The notes beneath the pieces are model-generated. The model saw only the letters and a list, made by a program, of their open reading frames with translations. It searched no databases and was not told the DNA's origin. The position numbers and the translations under genes are program-made. 64,000 nt of DNA from Planktothrix rubescens CCAP 1459/22. GTDB lineage: Bacteria > Cyanobacteriota > Cyanobacteriia > Cyanobacteriales > Microcoleaceae. How positions within the stretch are numbered: position 1 is the first letter of the stretch; each line of letters starts with the position of its first letter. Positions 31,881 through 40,550 of the stretch are shown piece after piece. The stretch covers positions 4,607,501 through 4,671,500 of the forward strand of contig LR882958.1 in assembly GCA_904830895.1 (NCBI GenBank), written 5' to 3'.

Positions 31881-32810
31881 CAGGTCAGCATTAACAACAA
31901 AACCATCAGATGTCCGATAAAGCCCACGTTTAATTCTGCTTCCAGATGCTTTCCACCCCATCGGTTTTTCACCGTATTTGGGTAGGGAGTCTCCATCTAA
32001 GAAACTAGCTTTTGAAGTGTAGGCTTCTTCAGTTTCAATAAACCTAATCCCGTGCAAATCACAAAGTTGTTTTACACGGGATTTTAGTTTACCCAAAGGC
32101 ATTTGAACAAACTTTTGATTATTCAAATTACCCAGATTAGCATTAGTTTTGAAACCTTCATTCCAACCAATTACCAGTGTTCCAATACCATATTTAAGAC
32201 AGTGGTTAATAATTAGTTTTGCTGCTTTATTAATCCCGTCACGCATTTGGTGATTGCGCTTACGAGTTACACAGTCTAACCAATTATCCCAATAATCTTG
32301 GGATTTACCTTCTTTACGAGTTGATACTTTTTTGTTCCAAAGTTGATTTTTAGCTTTTAAGTCTCTAGCATCAATCAAAAAAGAATTTCCCAAGGTATCA
32401 ACACAAGCTGCTAAGTTATCGGCAGTACCTAAATCAATAGACAACGCTTGGTTAATATCTAAGAGATAACTAGGAGGTTTAGGTCGAAAATGGAGTTGAC
32501 CTTTTTCATGTAAATCTCTCAAATTCTTGAAAGATTTGAATGCTTCTGTTACCGACATTAAAGTTTGCTGCATCGGTGTTGATGGCATTGATCGTGCCAA
32601 TAAAGACTTTGATACCGATGGTTTAAAAGCCAGATCAAACTTTCCTGTTAGTAATTTACCTGTCTTAAATAATGTTTGACGAGCGAAATAAATTCCCGTG
32701 TTGTACAATTTACCTGATTGTTGACAAAGGTATTCTAATAACGCACGGGTTTCTGGATCTGGAGACAACAATATTTGCTGCACTCCCATTGTTTTACTTG
32801 TTTTAGTCAT
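31773..32810 (-). CDS. tnpB: TnpB-like RuvC nuclease with internal deletion
   Basis: A 345-residue TnpB-family protein. Compared with the copy at 49194 it lacks 78 residues in frame (234 bp) between the N-terminal part and the RuvC-I motif. RuvC-I is [16 protein letters not shown] and RuvC-III is [11 protein letters not shown]. The usual zinc-ribbon CxxC pairs are absent; the region reads [16 protein letters not shown] chose the ATG at 32810; a GTG at 32825 would add five residues. The deletion removes much of the DNA/RNA-binding wedge region, so activity is doubtful. Confidence 0.85.
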   Translation of the reverse strand: MTKTSKTMGVQQILLSPDPETRALLEYLCQQSGKLYNTGIYFARQTLFKTGKLLTGKFDLAFKPSVSKSLLARSMPSTPMQQTLMSVTEAFKSFKNLRDLHEKGQLHFRPKPPSYLLDINQALSIDLGTADNLAACVDTLGNSFLIDARDLKAKNQLWNKKVSTRKEGKSQDYWDNWLDCVTRKRNHQMRDGINKAAKLIINHCLKYGIGTLVIGWNEGFKTNANLGNLNNQKFVQMPLGKLKSRVKQLCDLHGIRFIETEEAYTSKASFLDGDSLPKYGEKPMGWKASGSRIKRGLYRTSDGFVVNADLNGAANILRKVSGRLGIMLNQLSRRYAAIVARIRLN

Positions 32811-33530
32811 TGACTCGACTATCACGACTATGTTAATTTCTTTATGATAGCATAATTGAATATTTCTAGGGGAATAAATTCCCCTGAGTCGTGTTTCCTC
32901 TCAGGTCTGAAGACACTGAGTTTCCACACTCCCATCATGATCTTATGATGTCCTGTATGGAGATGCGGGAAATGATCTCCTGTTTGGTGACCAAGGCACG
33001 GATATCCTCTGCGGTGGCAATGGGGATGACACGATCTATGGGGGTGTGGGAAGCCATAATGTCGTGGGTAATAGTTCCGACCTAGATCAACTCAGTGGCG
33101 GTGCGGGCAATGACCTGCTCTTAGCTAATGAGGGAGAAAATCTACTCTGTGGCGGTGATGACAATGATACCCTCTACAGTGGACAACAAAACGATACCTT
33201 GAACGGCGGGGCTGGGGATGATTGGTTATTTGGGGATCTCGGTGATGATTTGATCACCGGAGGTACAGGTAAAGATTATTTTGTCATCGGTGCTGGTACT
33301 GGTTTTGACCAGATTACGGATTTCCGGGTGGGAGAAGATTTCTTGGTTTTGGCAAAGGGCTTAACCTTAAACCAACTGACTATTATCCAAGAGGGAACTT
33401 CTACCTTAATTAATCTTGGAGATCAGCCCCTAGTGCGTCTGGCGGGTGTACAGGCTAATTTAATTATTTCTAATAGCTTCCAGGTCTTAGGTTAAGCTAG
33501 ATCCGTAGCGTCTTCAAGTCTGTACTATTT

Positions 33531-33716
33531 GTGACTCGATCTCCTAATTCCCAAAAGTTAATTTTTTCCTACCTATTTGCGTCTATAACGGGTCTACTGG
33601 TCTTGTTATGGACGCTTAGGGGTCTATCTGTTTTAGCGTTTATCCCGGGTTATGTGATTTGGATTTTGCTATTTCTGTCTATTGCAACTGGAATTCTACG
33701 TTCGGCGAGCCGCTAA
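33531..33716 (+). CDS. Small two-helix membrane protein
   Basis: A 61-residue protein with two hydrophobic helices (about residues 9-28 and 36-55) and a charged N-terminus, starting at GTG. I recall similar short proteins annotated as hypothetical across cyanobacteria. Function unknown. It lies 36 bp after the end of the RTX gene and 155 bp before rpsU. Confidence 0.6.
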   Translation: MTRSPNSQKLIFSYLFASITGLLVLLWTLRGLSVLAFIPGYVIWILLFLSIATGILRSASR

Positions 33717-33766
33717 ACTTGAGTTGCTAGGTTCACCGAACCTAATATATTATCCGCTTTGTAGCC

Positions 33767-33803
33767 ATTACAACATGGACTAGATATTACCCATTGTTGT
33801 AAT
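33767..33803 (+). promoter_or_regulatory. Hairpin in the rpsU leader region
   Basis: Arms ATTACAACATGG (33767-33778) and CCATTGTTGTAAT (33791-33803) form a stem with one bulged T, about 70 bp upstream of rpsU. It could be a leader structure or an operator. No terminator T-run follows. Confidence 0.4.
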
Positions 33804-33871
33804 ATTGCATGAAGGGGAATAATCCCACAAAAGATTTTCAAATGTTGTTGTAGACCATTTAAGGAGAGGAC

Positions 33872-34069
33872 ATGACCCAAGTTATTCTGGGTGAAAATGA
33901 ACAGCTAGAGTCAGCATTAAGGCGTTTTAAGAGGGAAGTTTCTAAGGCTGGTATTTTGGCGGATGTTAGAAAAAACCGTCACTTTGAAACCCCTACAGAG
34001 AAGCGTAAGCGCAAGGCGATCGCTAATCAACGTCAAAGACGTGCTTTCCGCAAAAAACGGACATCATAG
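33872..34069 (+). CDS. rpsU: 30S ribosomal protein S21
   Basis: A 65-residue S21: the N-terminal [24 protein letters not shown] is the S21 signature and the C-terminus is highly basic ([15 protein letters not shown], ending KKRTS). It binds the small subunit platform and is needed for initiation. A strong AAGGAGAGGAC ribosome site precedes the ATG. Complete and normal in length. Confidence 0.96.
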   Translation: MTQVILGENEQLESALRRFKREVSKAGILADVRKNRHFETPTEKRKRKAIANQRQRRAFRKKRTS

Positions 34070-34184
34070 TTTTAGTTTTGTTAAGATCGGAAAACTGCTT
34101 TTGTATCTACCGCGCCCCAACTCCCGCTTAATGCTTCATGGATGCAGCAGGGAGTAACGTCGCGGATTTTGCTTTTTATAACAT

Positions 34185-34233
34185 AAGTCTGGGAGCTTGA
34201 AAACTCAGTGTCTTCAGACCTGAGAGTGTCAAT
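34185..34233 (+). mobile_element. 49-bp end-only derivative of the tnpB element
   Basis: The plus strand reads AAGTCTGGGAGCTTGAAAAC, then the family hairpin (CTCAGTGTCTTCAGACC...), then GAGAGTGTCAA. The first part matches the left end and the last part the right end of the 1216-bp and 1450-bp elements, joined through their shared hairpin. It follows ACAT, similar to the TCAT target of the full copies. It is the shortest unit that keeps both ends. Confidence 0.7.
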
Positions 34234-34336
34234 TTCTAGCAGTTATTCTCTGGAGGCGCGGTCGGGTAATTCTACAATTTCAAACCAGTAAATAGGGCTT
34301 GCTGAAAAAAGACGAAAAGCAATTAAATATAAATTC

Positions 34337-34445
34337 TGAACACGGATTTAACGGATTACGCTGATTTCGCTGATTTTAATTCATTTAATCTCCCAAAATC
34401 TAAAAAAATCCGTGCAATCTGTGTAATCCCCTTAATCCGTGTTCA
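34337..34445. repeat. TGAACACGGATT repeat, copy A
   Basis: A 109-bp unit ending in opposite TGAACACGGATT and AATCCGTGTTCA sequences, with internal GATTACGCTGATTTCGCTGATTTT-like stretches. Nearly identical to copy C at 35357. It lies just after the stop of the EVE-domain gene. Confidence 0.9.
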
Positions 34446-34452
34446 GCCTTTA

Positions 34453-34857
34453 TTAATTTCCTAAATTTACAATTATCTCAAATTCAGCTTTAGTTAATGG
34501 CATTATGGCGAGTCTTGGCTGTTTGACTAAGCCAATATTTGCTAATTCTGGAATTTCTTTAATCTGGCTTAATGCGATCGCTTTCTCAAAGGTTTCTACT
34601 GGCTCAAAGGTGACGCTTAACCATTTGGGATCATCGGTGGTTGGGTCTTGATGGGCGGTGACGATTACTTTCATTTTACCCATGATGCTGTTTCCTTCTT
34701 GGCTGTGGTAAAACAAGACTTGATCGTTTAGTTGCATGGCTTTGAGGTTATTCCGTGCTTGGGGGTTGCGGACGGAATAGATTTCAAATTTGCCATGTAG
34801 TAGGATTTTTTGCCAACTGTAGCGGAAGGGTGCGAATTTTACTAGCCAGTAGTTCAT
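34453..34857 (-). CDS. EVE domain protein
   Basis: A 134-residue single-domain protein. It begins MNYWLVKFAPFRYSW and contains the family blocks YSVRNPQARNNLKAM (about residues 27-41) and QVLFYHSQEGNSIMGKMKV (about 45-63). EVE domains are PUA/YTH-like readers that bind modified bases in DNA or RNA and are frequently linked to restriction systems. Being beside a DNA methyltransferase, it may read the island's own modification or that of foreign DNA, which is inference. Start ATG is well placed. It is bracketed by repeat copies A and B. Confidence 0.88.
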   Translation of the reverse strand: MNYWLVKFAPFRYSWQKILLHGKFEIYSVRNPQARNNLKAMQLNDQVLFYHSQEGNSIMGKMKVIVTAHQDPTTDDPKWLSVTFEPVETFEKAIALSQIKEIPELANIGLVKQPRLAIMPLTKAEFEIIVNLGN

Positions 34858-34870
34858 ATTAATTAAATGC

Positions 34871-34962
34871 TGAACACGGATTAAGGGGATTACGCAGATT
34901 ACGCTGATTTTTAAGATAACCTAAATCTGTGAGATCCGCGTAATCCGTCTAATCCGTGTTCA
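34871..34962. repeat. TGAACACGGATT repeat, copy B
   Basis: A 92-bp unit with the same opposing ends and a divergent centre (ttaaggggattacgcagatt). It separates the EVE and GxxExxY genes. Confidence 0.9.
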
Positions 34963-34967
34963 GATGT

Positions 34968-35345
34968 TTATGTTCGTATTAGTCGTTTAAATTCTAGGCT
35001 TTTACTGCCGAAGTTAATTAATAGTCCGACGTCGAGTTTATAGACTTTGAGATAGTTTAGGGATTGGGCAAAGTGGACATCTTCTAGTTGTTTGGTGGCT
35101 TTTAGTTCGACTAATACTTTTTCTTCGACAACAAAATCAGCGCGGCGTGTACCGATTGGTTCGGGTAGGTTTTTGTAATAGATTTGTTGTTCGATTTCTC
35201 TGGCAAATGTTAATCCTGCTTGATGAAATTCGTAGGCTAATGCTCTTTGATAGATTACTTCTTGAAAGCCGTTACCGAGAAATTTATGAACTTCAAAGGA
35301 TGCGCCGATGATTTTTTGGGTGATGTCTTGGTGTTTGAAGGTCAT
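34968..35345 (-). CDS. GxxExxY family protein
   Basis: A 125-residue protein read from the ATG at 35345; an ATG at 35363 would add six residues from inside or beside the repeat. It has the naming motif GNGFQEVIY near residue 24 and a PD-(D/E)XK-like core: Asp in RADFVV and E-x-K in VELKATKQL. The family is a small nuclease-fold group of unknown function, often next to mobile or repetitive DNA. It lies between repeat copies B and C, so it behaves as one cassette. Confidence 0.85.
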   Translation of the reverse strand: MTFKHQDITQKIIGASFEVHKFLGNGFQEVIYQRALAYEFHQAGLTFAREIEQQIYYKNLPEPIGTRRADFVVEEKVLVELKATKQLEDVHFAQSLNYLKVYKLDVGLLINFGSKSLEFKRLIRT

Positions 35346-35356
35346 AATATAAATGC

Positions 35357-35465
35357 TGAACACGGATTTAACGGATTACGCTGATTTCGCTGATTTTAAT
35401 TCATTTAATCTCCAAAAATCTAAAAAAATCCGTGCAATCTGTGTAATCCCCTTAATCCGTGTTCA
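35357..35465. repeat. TGAACACGGATT repeat, copy C
   Basis: A 109-bp unit almost identical to copy A. Its last bases (gttca) include the stop codon TGA of the methyltransferase gene on the minus strand, so the repeat supplies that gene's end. Confidence 0.9.
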
Positions 35466-38400
35466 AATAGTGGGGTTAAGTTTCCGCAGGTTAGCCTTCT
35501 GAGCTTGAGATAATTTTGGATATCTACGCGCATACCAATTCTCAACCTCGGCAATGTCTTCGGCGTTAAGTCCATAGGCTTCATAGACTAATTTATCTAT
35601 TTCTATCTGTTCGTGACTGGCATAGTCGTAATAAGGATCAATTTTTTGTTTTTGAATAATTGAATGGGATAATTGATTAATAGCAGAGCATCCTAAAATA
35701 TTTAAAGGAAATGAGGATACTTTAAGATCGTCAACCTGTGCGTCTACAGTATGTCCTTGAAAGTTTTTGAAAAAGAACTTTAGAAGTTTTGATGAACAAT
35801 AAGCCAAAGAGCAAATAACAAAAGATTCTTTAGAAAAGAACAAAGTGCAACTTTTTGTATCAAAAACAGAACCTGTTGCAACCCTAAAAGTTGGAGCGTA
35901 ATTTCCAGTTCTTGAATAAGTTATACCTTTTATAAAATATGTGTCAGGACTTCTTATAATGGCGGCATTAGTAGTTTCATAATGACTCTTTATTGATGTT
36001 TTTTCTTTATACTCTCTAATTCTTTGAGCGATTGTATAAGTTTTCATTCTATTTATACTCCATTCACTCCAATCAATAAAATAATCAGTTGTGACAAAAT
36101 AGTTAGGCATCCAACCATCATCAGAATCACTTTCACCACCTTTATCGTAAGGAACAATATAACGCCCACCAAAATATCTTTGACTCGAAGGATCATCTTT
36201 AGAAATGCCTTTATTGATCACATCTAAACGCAAATTCTCGTTATTTCTAATCTTGTCTAAATTCTCCTCAGTCAGCAAATACTCTCTAAAATCTTCAATA
36301 CTGCGATAATTCCCCCTTGCAGCAGGATTTTGGAATAAATAAGCCTGATTATCACCAGTCGCAAGTCCTTGCTTTACATCCGCAATATCCCCTAACTTCA
36401 CCACCTGAATCTCTTTTCTATTCATCTCAATCTTGCGTACTGTTAATCTTTTGCCGCCAATTTCCTGCACAATAGTTTTTGGCAGACAATCAGGATCATT
36501 ACTATCATTCATCAAAGCAAACAACTTAGGACTAGCCACAAAAAATGGCAAATTACTATTAGTCCGAATCAAACCCTGCGGATAATAATAAATCCCATAC
36601 TCCTCATTACTCACACATTCTTTTACCTCATCAAAATCAACCCCTCGCGCCAGCCCCAACAACTCCACAAACCGACTATAACTATCATGAACACTCACAT
36701 TAGTCATATCCACCATCTGACAAACATGATCCTGATTAAAAGACTTTGACCTATTCCGTTCGCAAATAATAATCGCCGTATTTACAGTTGCCTTAAACGT
36801 ATCAGGATGCACCCGAATCATCTTATGAATGTAGTTATCCATCATCTGACGGCGCAAAGCATGATGACTCTTGATCGTCATGAAAGTATCACTGACAATG
36901 TAAGCCAAAACCCCACCATTTTTTAACGGTGTTTGCTTATCACAACTTGCCAAAAACCTCGCAATAAAAGCACCATAGGGATCTTTACTATCTATTCCCA
37001 AATCCTTACGCACATCATCACTAATCTTCGTACCACCATAGGGCGGATTGCCAATCACACAATCAAAACCCTGTCCCTCAAGCTCAGGATAGAAGAAATC
37101 TAAATTAAAAAATGGAGCCGCCACCGTCGCATGGGTAAACCAATGGCGCAATAATTCCCGATTCTGTCCTGCGATATGCTTACCCATAATCTCCGTACTA
37201 AACGATGGAAAAGCACCATCTAAAACCGTCACAATGTCATCAGTTACCGATCGCTTCTCATCAATCGACAAATCAGGCTTGTAATACTTGAGTCTAGCGA
37301 TTTTTAACTGGGGAATCGCACCAAACGAAAGCAAATCTGGCTGAATATTTTTGAGACTATTTGCACAAATAATTTTTGTCTCAATATTTGGCATTGGTGT
37401 AATCCCTTTCTCAACCTTTTGATCAATTAGCAAAGAGATAAAAAAGCGTAACTTGGTAATCTGTACCGCCAAAGGCTGAATATCAATGCCATAGATACTG
37501 TCACGAATAATCCCTAACTTGCGACTGTAATCATCTAAATGTTGCTTCAGTGTCTTCTCAAACTCATCACGATAATTAGCATCCACAGGTTGTAACTTTA
37601 GCCGTAACCATTTGGAATTATCTGGATCAACCAGCTTCAAAATATCAACTAACCGATGTAACACACCCATCGGAAAAGCCCCCGAACCACAGGCAGGATC
37701 AAGCACCTTAAAGCGATCAATTCCATTCACCACACCTTCACAAAAAGCATTACTCGTATTGTCTAGGATATTCTCATAAACCAACTTTTTGAGAGTTTCT
37801 ACATTTGCAGGAGCAGTATGTTTTTTCAAATAGATAAACAAACTCTCATTCACCATTTCCTGAATCACCTTACGCGGTGTGTAATAGCTCCCTGTCTGCT
37901 TACGGATACTCTTAATCGTATTCTCTTCCAAATTTGGATCGAGTTCTGCCAATAGGTTCTCAAATACCAAACCCAATAACTCAGGATCTAAGGCAATATC
38001 TTCATCATAGGGCGTATTTTCTTCCAGGGTAAACTTATAGGATTTGAAAATACCATTCAAACCATTATGATAAACCTTGCTAACTTCAATCTTTTTAGCC
38101 TTACCCTTAGCCACAATCTCCTCTGTCTCAATCCCATAAAACAGAAAATTAGGCACACGCATCACCGTATCCTCAATACTTTCCTTCGCATTATCTTCAT
38201 CCAAATCATCAAAAATACCACCATTCAAATATGGAATATCTATAAACCATTCAACCTGAAAGTCAGAATGTAAATACTTAGTCCATTTAAAATCTTTGAG
38301 CGACTTTTTATCCTTTTGGTTCAACGAATTAAAAAATATATTTTGCAAAACGCCGCGATAGTAGCTATTTGACTCTAAAAAGTTCTCATCCTCAAAATCT

Positions 38401-39263
38401 TTAACCAAAGGAAAAACCCGACCATCCCAATCTCTAAGCTCTAAAATCTCAGGTTTAATCAATCCCTTTTCCTTGATAAACCAGCAAAACATAGTTCTGG
38501 CAAGCAACCGCACCAAAAAGTTTTTAATGTTTTCCTTTTCTGGCACATAGTCAGGTCTGAAAGGAAGCTTTATATGCTGTGAGGCATAGTAAAACCAATC
38601 TTGTAAATCTGCATAAAACTGATCATTTAAAGCTTGTAATGAAAATACTGTTTGCCAATAGTCATACAACTTTTTAAAACTATTGACCTTACTCGCATCA
38701 ATCTTTAAACCCTTAAAACTCTTATCGCCAAAAATAATTTTTTCATGCGCCGAGTGAATATTGCTAATACTCACATCCCTTAACAACGTTACCTTCCCCG
38801 CCTTTTCCCCTTCCTGATTCCGCTTATACTTCGATCTCTCGGTATTAGCAAACGCCAGATATTTGTTATCAGCATCAGCATACTTAAACACTACTACGAC
38901 AGGCGTATAGCAAAACTCCCGATTAAAAGCCCGTGCTATTTCGGCTAAATGCGATCGCGTTGGCAACAAACCACCATCACGATTATTTAAAGTCACCCCA
39001 AAAATGATAATCCCATCATAATCCGACTTAATTTTATCAATCGCTAAACTCTTACCACCCCGAAACGCAGCATCATCAACCATCCCCAAAAAATAAACAT
39101 CATCAATCAATTCAAAAGGTTCGCGATCTTTGTAATTATTTCCCAGAATATCTCTAGCATTGATCGGCTTATCCGTCACCGCATTTATCGGTACTTGCAA
39201 CTCCGCAAAAAAAGCCCGTAAAGCAGGCAAAAAGTCTAATTCATTAAAAATAGTGAGTTTCAT
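35463..39263 (-). CDS. Eco57I/PglX-like DNA adenine methyltransferase
   Basis: A 1266-residue protein read from the ATG at 39263 (MKLTIFNELDF). The SAM-binding motif DPACGSGAF is at about residue 520 and the catalytic NPPY at about 738-741, followed by a long C-terminal target-recognition region (about 900-1260). The N-terminal 450 residues hold no motif I can name but carry the conserved-looking SKYKRNQEG region. This layout resembles type IIG enzymes and the large methyltransferases of BREX (PglX) and DISARM (DrmMI). It would methylate adenine N6 and recognise target DNA. Its stop lies in repeat copy C, its start next to copy D. The frame is intact. Confidence 0.88.
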   Translation of the reverse strand: MKLTIFNELDFLPALRAFFAELQVPINAVTDKPINARDILGNNYKDREPFELIDDVYFLGMVDDAAFRGGKSLAIDKIKSDYDGIIIFGVTLNNRDGGLLPTRSHLAEIARAFNREFCYTPVVVVFKYADADNKYLAFANTERSKYKRNQEGEKAGKVTLLRDVSISNIHSAHEKIIFGDKSFKGLKIDASKVNSFKKLYDYWQTVFSLQALNDQFYADLQDWFYYASQHIKLPFRPDYVPEKENIKNFLVRLLARTMFCWFIKEKGLIKPEILELRDWDGRVFPLVKDFEDENFLESNSYYRGVLQNIFFNSLNQKDKKSLKDFKWTKYLHSDFQVEWFIDIPYLNGGIFDDLDEDNAKESIEDTVMRVPNFLFYGIETEEIVAKGKAKKIEVSKVYHNGLNGIFKSYKFTLEENTPYDEDIALDPELLGLVFENLLAELDPNLEENTIKSIRKQTGSYYTPRKVIQEMVNESLFIYLKKHTAPANVETLKKLVYENILDNTSNAFCEGVVNGIDRFKVLDPACGSGAFPMGVLHRLVDILKLVDPDNSKWLRLKLQPVDANYRDEFEKTLKQHLDDYSRKLGIIRDSIYGIDIQPLAVQITKLRFFISLLIDQKVEKGITPMPNIETKIICANSLKNIQPDLLSFGAIPQLKIARLKYYKPDLSIDEKRSVTDDIVTVLDGAFPSFSTEIMGKHIAGQNRELLRHWFTHATVAAPFFNLDFFYPELEGQGFDCVIGNPPYGGTKISDDVRKDLGIDSKDPYGAFIARFLASCDKQTPLKNGGVLAYIVSDTFMTIKSHHALRRQMMDNYIHKMIRVHPDTFKATVNTAIIICERNRSKSFNQDHVCQMVDMTNVSVHDSYSRFVELLGLARGVDFDEVKECVSNEEYGIYYYPQGLIRTNSNLPFFVASPKLFALMNDSNDPDCLPKTIVQEIGGKRLTVRKIEMNRKEIQVVKLGDIADVKQGLATGDNQAYLFQNPAARGNYRSIEDFREYLLTEENLDKIRNNENLRLDVINKGISKDDPSSQRYFGGRYIVPYDKGGESDSDDGWMPNYFVTTDYFIDWSEWSINRMKTYTIAQRIREYKEKTSIKSHYETTNAAIIRSPDTYFIKGITYSRTGNYAPTFRVATGSVFDTKSCTLFFSKESFVICSLAYCSSKLLKFFFKNFQGHTVDAQVDDLKVSSFPLNILGCSAINQLSHSIIQKQKIDPYYDYASHEQIEIDKLVYEAYGLNAEDIAEVENWYARRYPKLSQAQKANLRKLNPTI

Positions 39264-39280
39264 ATCAAAACAAAGCCACA

Positions 39281-39418
39281 ATCACGGATTATGCAGATTA
39301 CACTGATGTCACAGATTTTACTTATTTTTATCATATAGCTTTCAACAAAAAAAATCCCTTAATCACTCTTAATCCAAAAAATCCGCGAAATCCGTGTAAT
39401 CCATCTAATCCGTGTTCA
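39281..39418. repeat. TGAACACGGATT repeat family, copy D
   Basis: A 138-bp longer variant: it starts ATCACGGATTATGCAGATTA and ends CCGTGTTCA, with an internal sequence (ttatcatatagctttcaaca) shared with copy E. It fills the gap between the methyltransferase start and the HsdR-N-like gene. Confidence 0.88.
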
Positions 39419-39438
39419 AAGATAGTTAGGTTCATTAT

Positions 39439-40053
39439 TTACAGATTCTCAAAGGATTTCAGGATTTGAAACACGGAATAGAGTTCATTGGGTGATCGCT
39501 TAAAAAGTGAAAAATCATCAGAAAGATCGTATTGCGATTGTTGCAGCTTAATAAACATAAAATGATCGCCATTGGTGACGAGTGCATAGGTTGGTTTATC
39601 ACCATTTGGACTTGCCATCATATAGGCAAGAGCCTGTGGTACTGCCACTAAAAACGAAAAACTAGAACGCTTTGCCTCAATTAAAACGATCCATAAATTG
39701 TTATTCAAAACTAAAGCATCAATTCTGCCGTGATAAGTAACACTACCACTGCGATCGCTAATTTCAACTGACTGTTCACTTCGCAAACTAAAAGGAGATT
39801 CCAGAAAACCTGCCAAAAATAGTAATGGTGAAACCATCAACAAATTTACTGACCCCTCAGACAAAAAGCCTTCAGCAACATGATGTAAATATGAGCGTTT
39901 GATCCGATCTAGAGTGTTTTTTTCAGTATCAACTAATTCTGCAAAATCTCCACGCCATTCCACAAAGAAGTCTGGATCGTGCGATCGGCGCAGACCTAAC
40001 TTTGTCTCTACATCATTAAGCGATCGGATATTTTCTGTAACTGCAATAGTCAT
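39439..40053 (-). CDS. HsdR N-terminal-like PD-(D/E)XK protein
   Basis: A 204-residue protein whose centre matches the type I restriction enzyme R protein N-terminal (HSDR_N) fold. Candidate active-site residues are D112 in HGRIDALVL and E126-x-K128 in VLIEAKRSS. A Gln-containing helix (VAVPQALAYM) follows, as in the QxxxY motif of this fold. Motor domains are missing, so it is a stand-alone nuclease-fold protein. It may work with the separate helicase at 40698, but stand-alone versions of this family also occur outside defence loci. Confidence 0.8.
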   Translation of the reverse strand: MTIAVTENIRSLNDVETKLGLRRSHDPDFFVEWRGDFAELVDTEKNTLDRIKRSYLHHVAEGFLSEGSVNLLMVSPLLFLAGFLESPFSLRSEQSVEISDRSGSVTYHGRIDALVLNNNLWIVLIEAKRSSFSFLVAVPQALAYMMASPNGDKPTYALVTNGDHFMFIKLQQSQYDLSDDFSLFKRSPNELYSVFQILKSFENL

Positions 40054-40077
40054 AGCTATTTACTCAAATTTTTTATG

Positions 40078-40278
40078 TTAAGCACTCGTTTCTAACAAAA
40101 TTTTCTGCAAAGAATTAGGACTACGCTTACTGATATACAGCAACTCAATCCCAATAATTTTTCCCTCAGCGTTGTAATCAAGAATAATGCCATCACTCAC
40201 TTCTTCTGACTCTATAACTTCTGAATCATCTAAACTCAAATACAGAGCATCATCTTCTTTATGAACAATCAATTTCAT
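40078..40278 (-). CDS. DUF2283 protein
   Basis: A 66-residue protein of the DUF2283 family, recognised by the pattern DDALYLSLDDSEVIESEEVSDGIILDY (residues 9-35) and the IIGIELLYIS strand. It overlaps the upstream DUF4258 gene by ATGA (start 40278, previous stop 40275), so translation is coupled. DUF2283 genes commonly accompany DUF4258 genes and are thought by some to act as toxin-antitoxin-like pairs; direct function is unproven. Confidence 0.88.
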   Translation of the reverse strand: MKLIVHKEDDALYLSLDDSEVIESEEVSDGIILDYNAEGKIIGIELLYISKRSPNSLQKILLETSA

Positions 40279-40520
40279 TTTACTCTCCTATCAAAAAAGA
40301 TGGTCACAACTCGATTAGGCTCAACATTGGGATTTACGACCACTCGCAACCAGCGATCGCCAAATTCCTGTATGCGCTTTAAATAATGGGTATTCCCATG
40401 AATGTCAGCTAAAAGTTCAACTCTTTCAGGATATAGCAATGTCTGTTCTATCCATGATTCTAGTATTTTTCGCTTCAGAATTTGATAACGGGCGTGTTCA
40501 GTCAGATTAAAGCTTTCTAT
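40275..40520 (-). CDS. DUF4258 protein with non-standard start codon
   Basis: An 81-residue frame not detectable by standard start-codon search. Reading from ATA at 40520 gives the DUF4258 pattern: TEHARYQILKRKI near the N-terminus, ESWIEQTLLYPERV, an RIQEFGDRWLRVVVN strand pair, and the C-terminal VVTIFFDRRVK. AGGAGG sits eight bases upstream of ATA, and an in-frame stop TAG sits just upstream, so no ATG, GTG or TTG is available. Either ATA serves as a rare start, or an ATG to ATA change has weakened or inactivated the gene. It is translationally coupled to DUF2283. Confidence 0.7.
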   Translation of the reverse strand: MESFNLTEHARYQILKRKILESWIEQTLLYPERVELLADIHGNTHYLKRIQEFGDRWLRVVVNPNVEPNRVVTIFFDRRVK

Positions 40521-40550
40521 AAATTTTGCCTCCTATCAAAAAAACGTCTT

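Larger units (their letters stand above)
31729..32944 (-). mobile_element. IS200/IS605-type tnpB-only element (IS1341-like), copy 1
   Basis: A 1216-bp element lacking a Y1 transposase gene. On the minus strand the left end begins AAGATCATGATGGG next to target TCAT, and the right end finishes GTGTCAA. Both ends carry the same imperfect hairpin built on CTCAGGTCTGAAGAC (31737-31757 and 32900-32920). The limits are supported by copy 2 (49150-50599), by a 49-bp derivative (34185-34233), and by exact restoration of the interrupted RTX reading frame when it is removed. There is no target duplication, as expected for this family. Confidence 0.88.
27440..33495 (+). pseudogene. DUF4347-lectin-cadherin-RTX surface protein, interrupted
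   Basis: A very large secreted protein gene. Domains by residue are DUF4347 (about 12-170), an L-type lectin-like region (about 175-515), cadherin-like beta domains (about 515-825), a Pro-Thr/Pro-Ser linker (825-960), a further cadherin-like domain (960-1055), a second Pro-rich linker, then RTX nonapeptides GGxGNDxL. The first frame stops at 30982 after a one-base shift in a CCC run (30963-30965), and RTX continues in another frame to a tnpB element at 31729. After the element, RTX resumes at 32945 to the stop at 33495. Joining 31728 to 32945 restores Glu-Gln-Asp-Asp-Val-Leu-Tyr-Gly in frame, and deleting one C gives 1612 residues. Such proteins leave by type I secretion and bind Ca2+. Confidence 0.88.

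Noticed and set aside
36024-36227. Small plus-strand frames inside the methyltransferase and helicase genes
   Set aside because: Antisense shadows without start context or recognisable domains.
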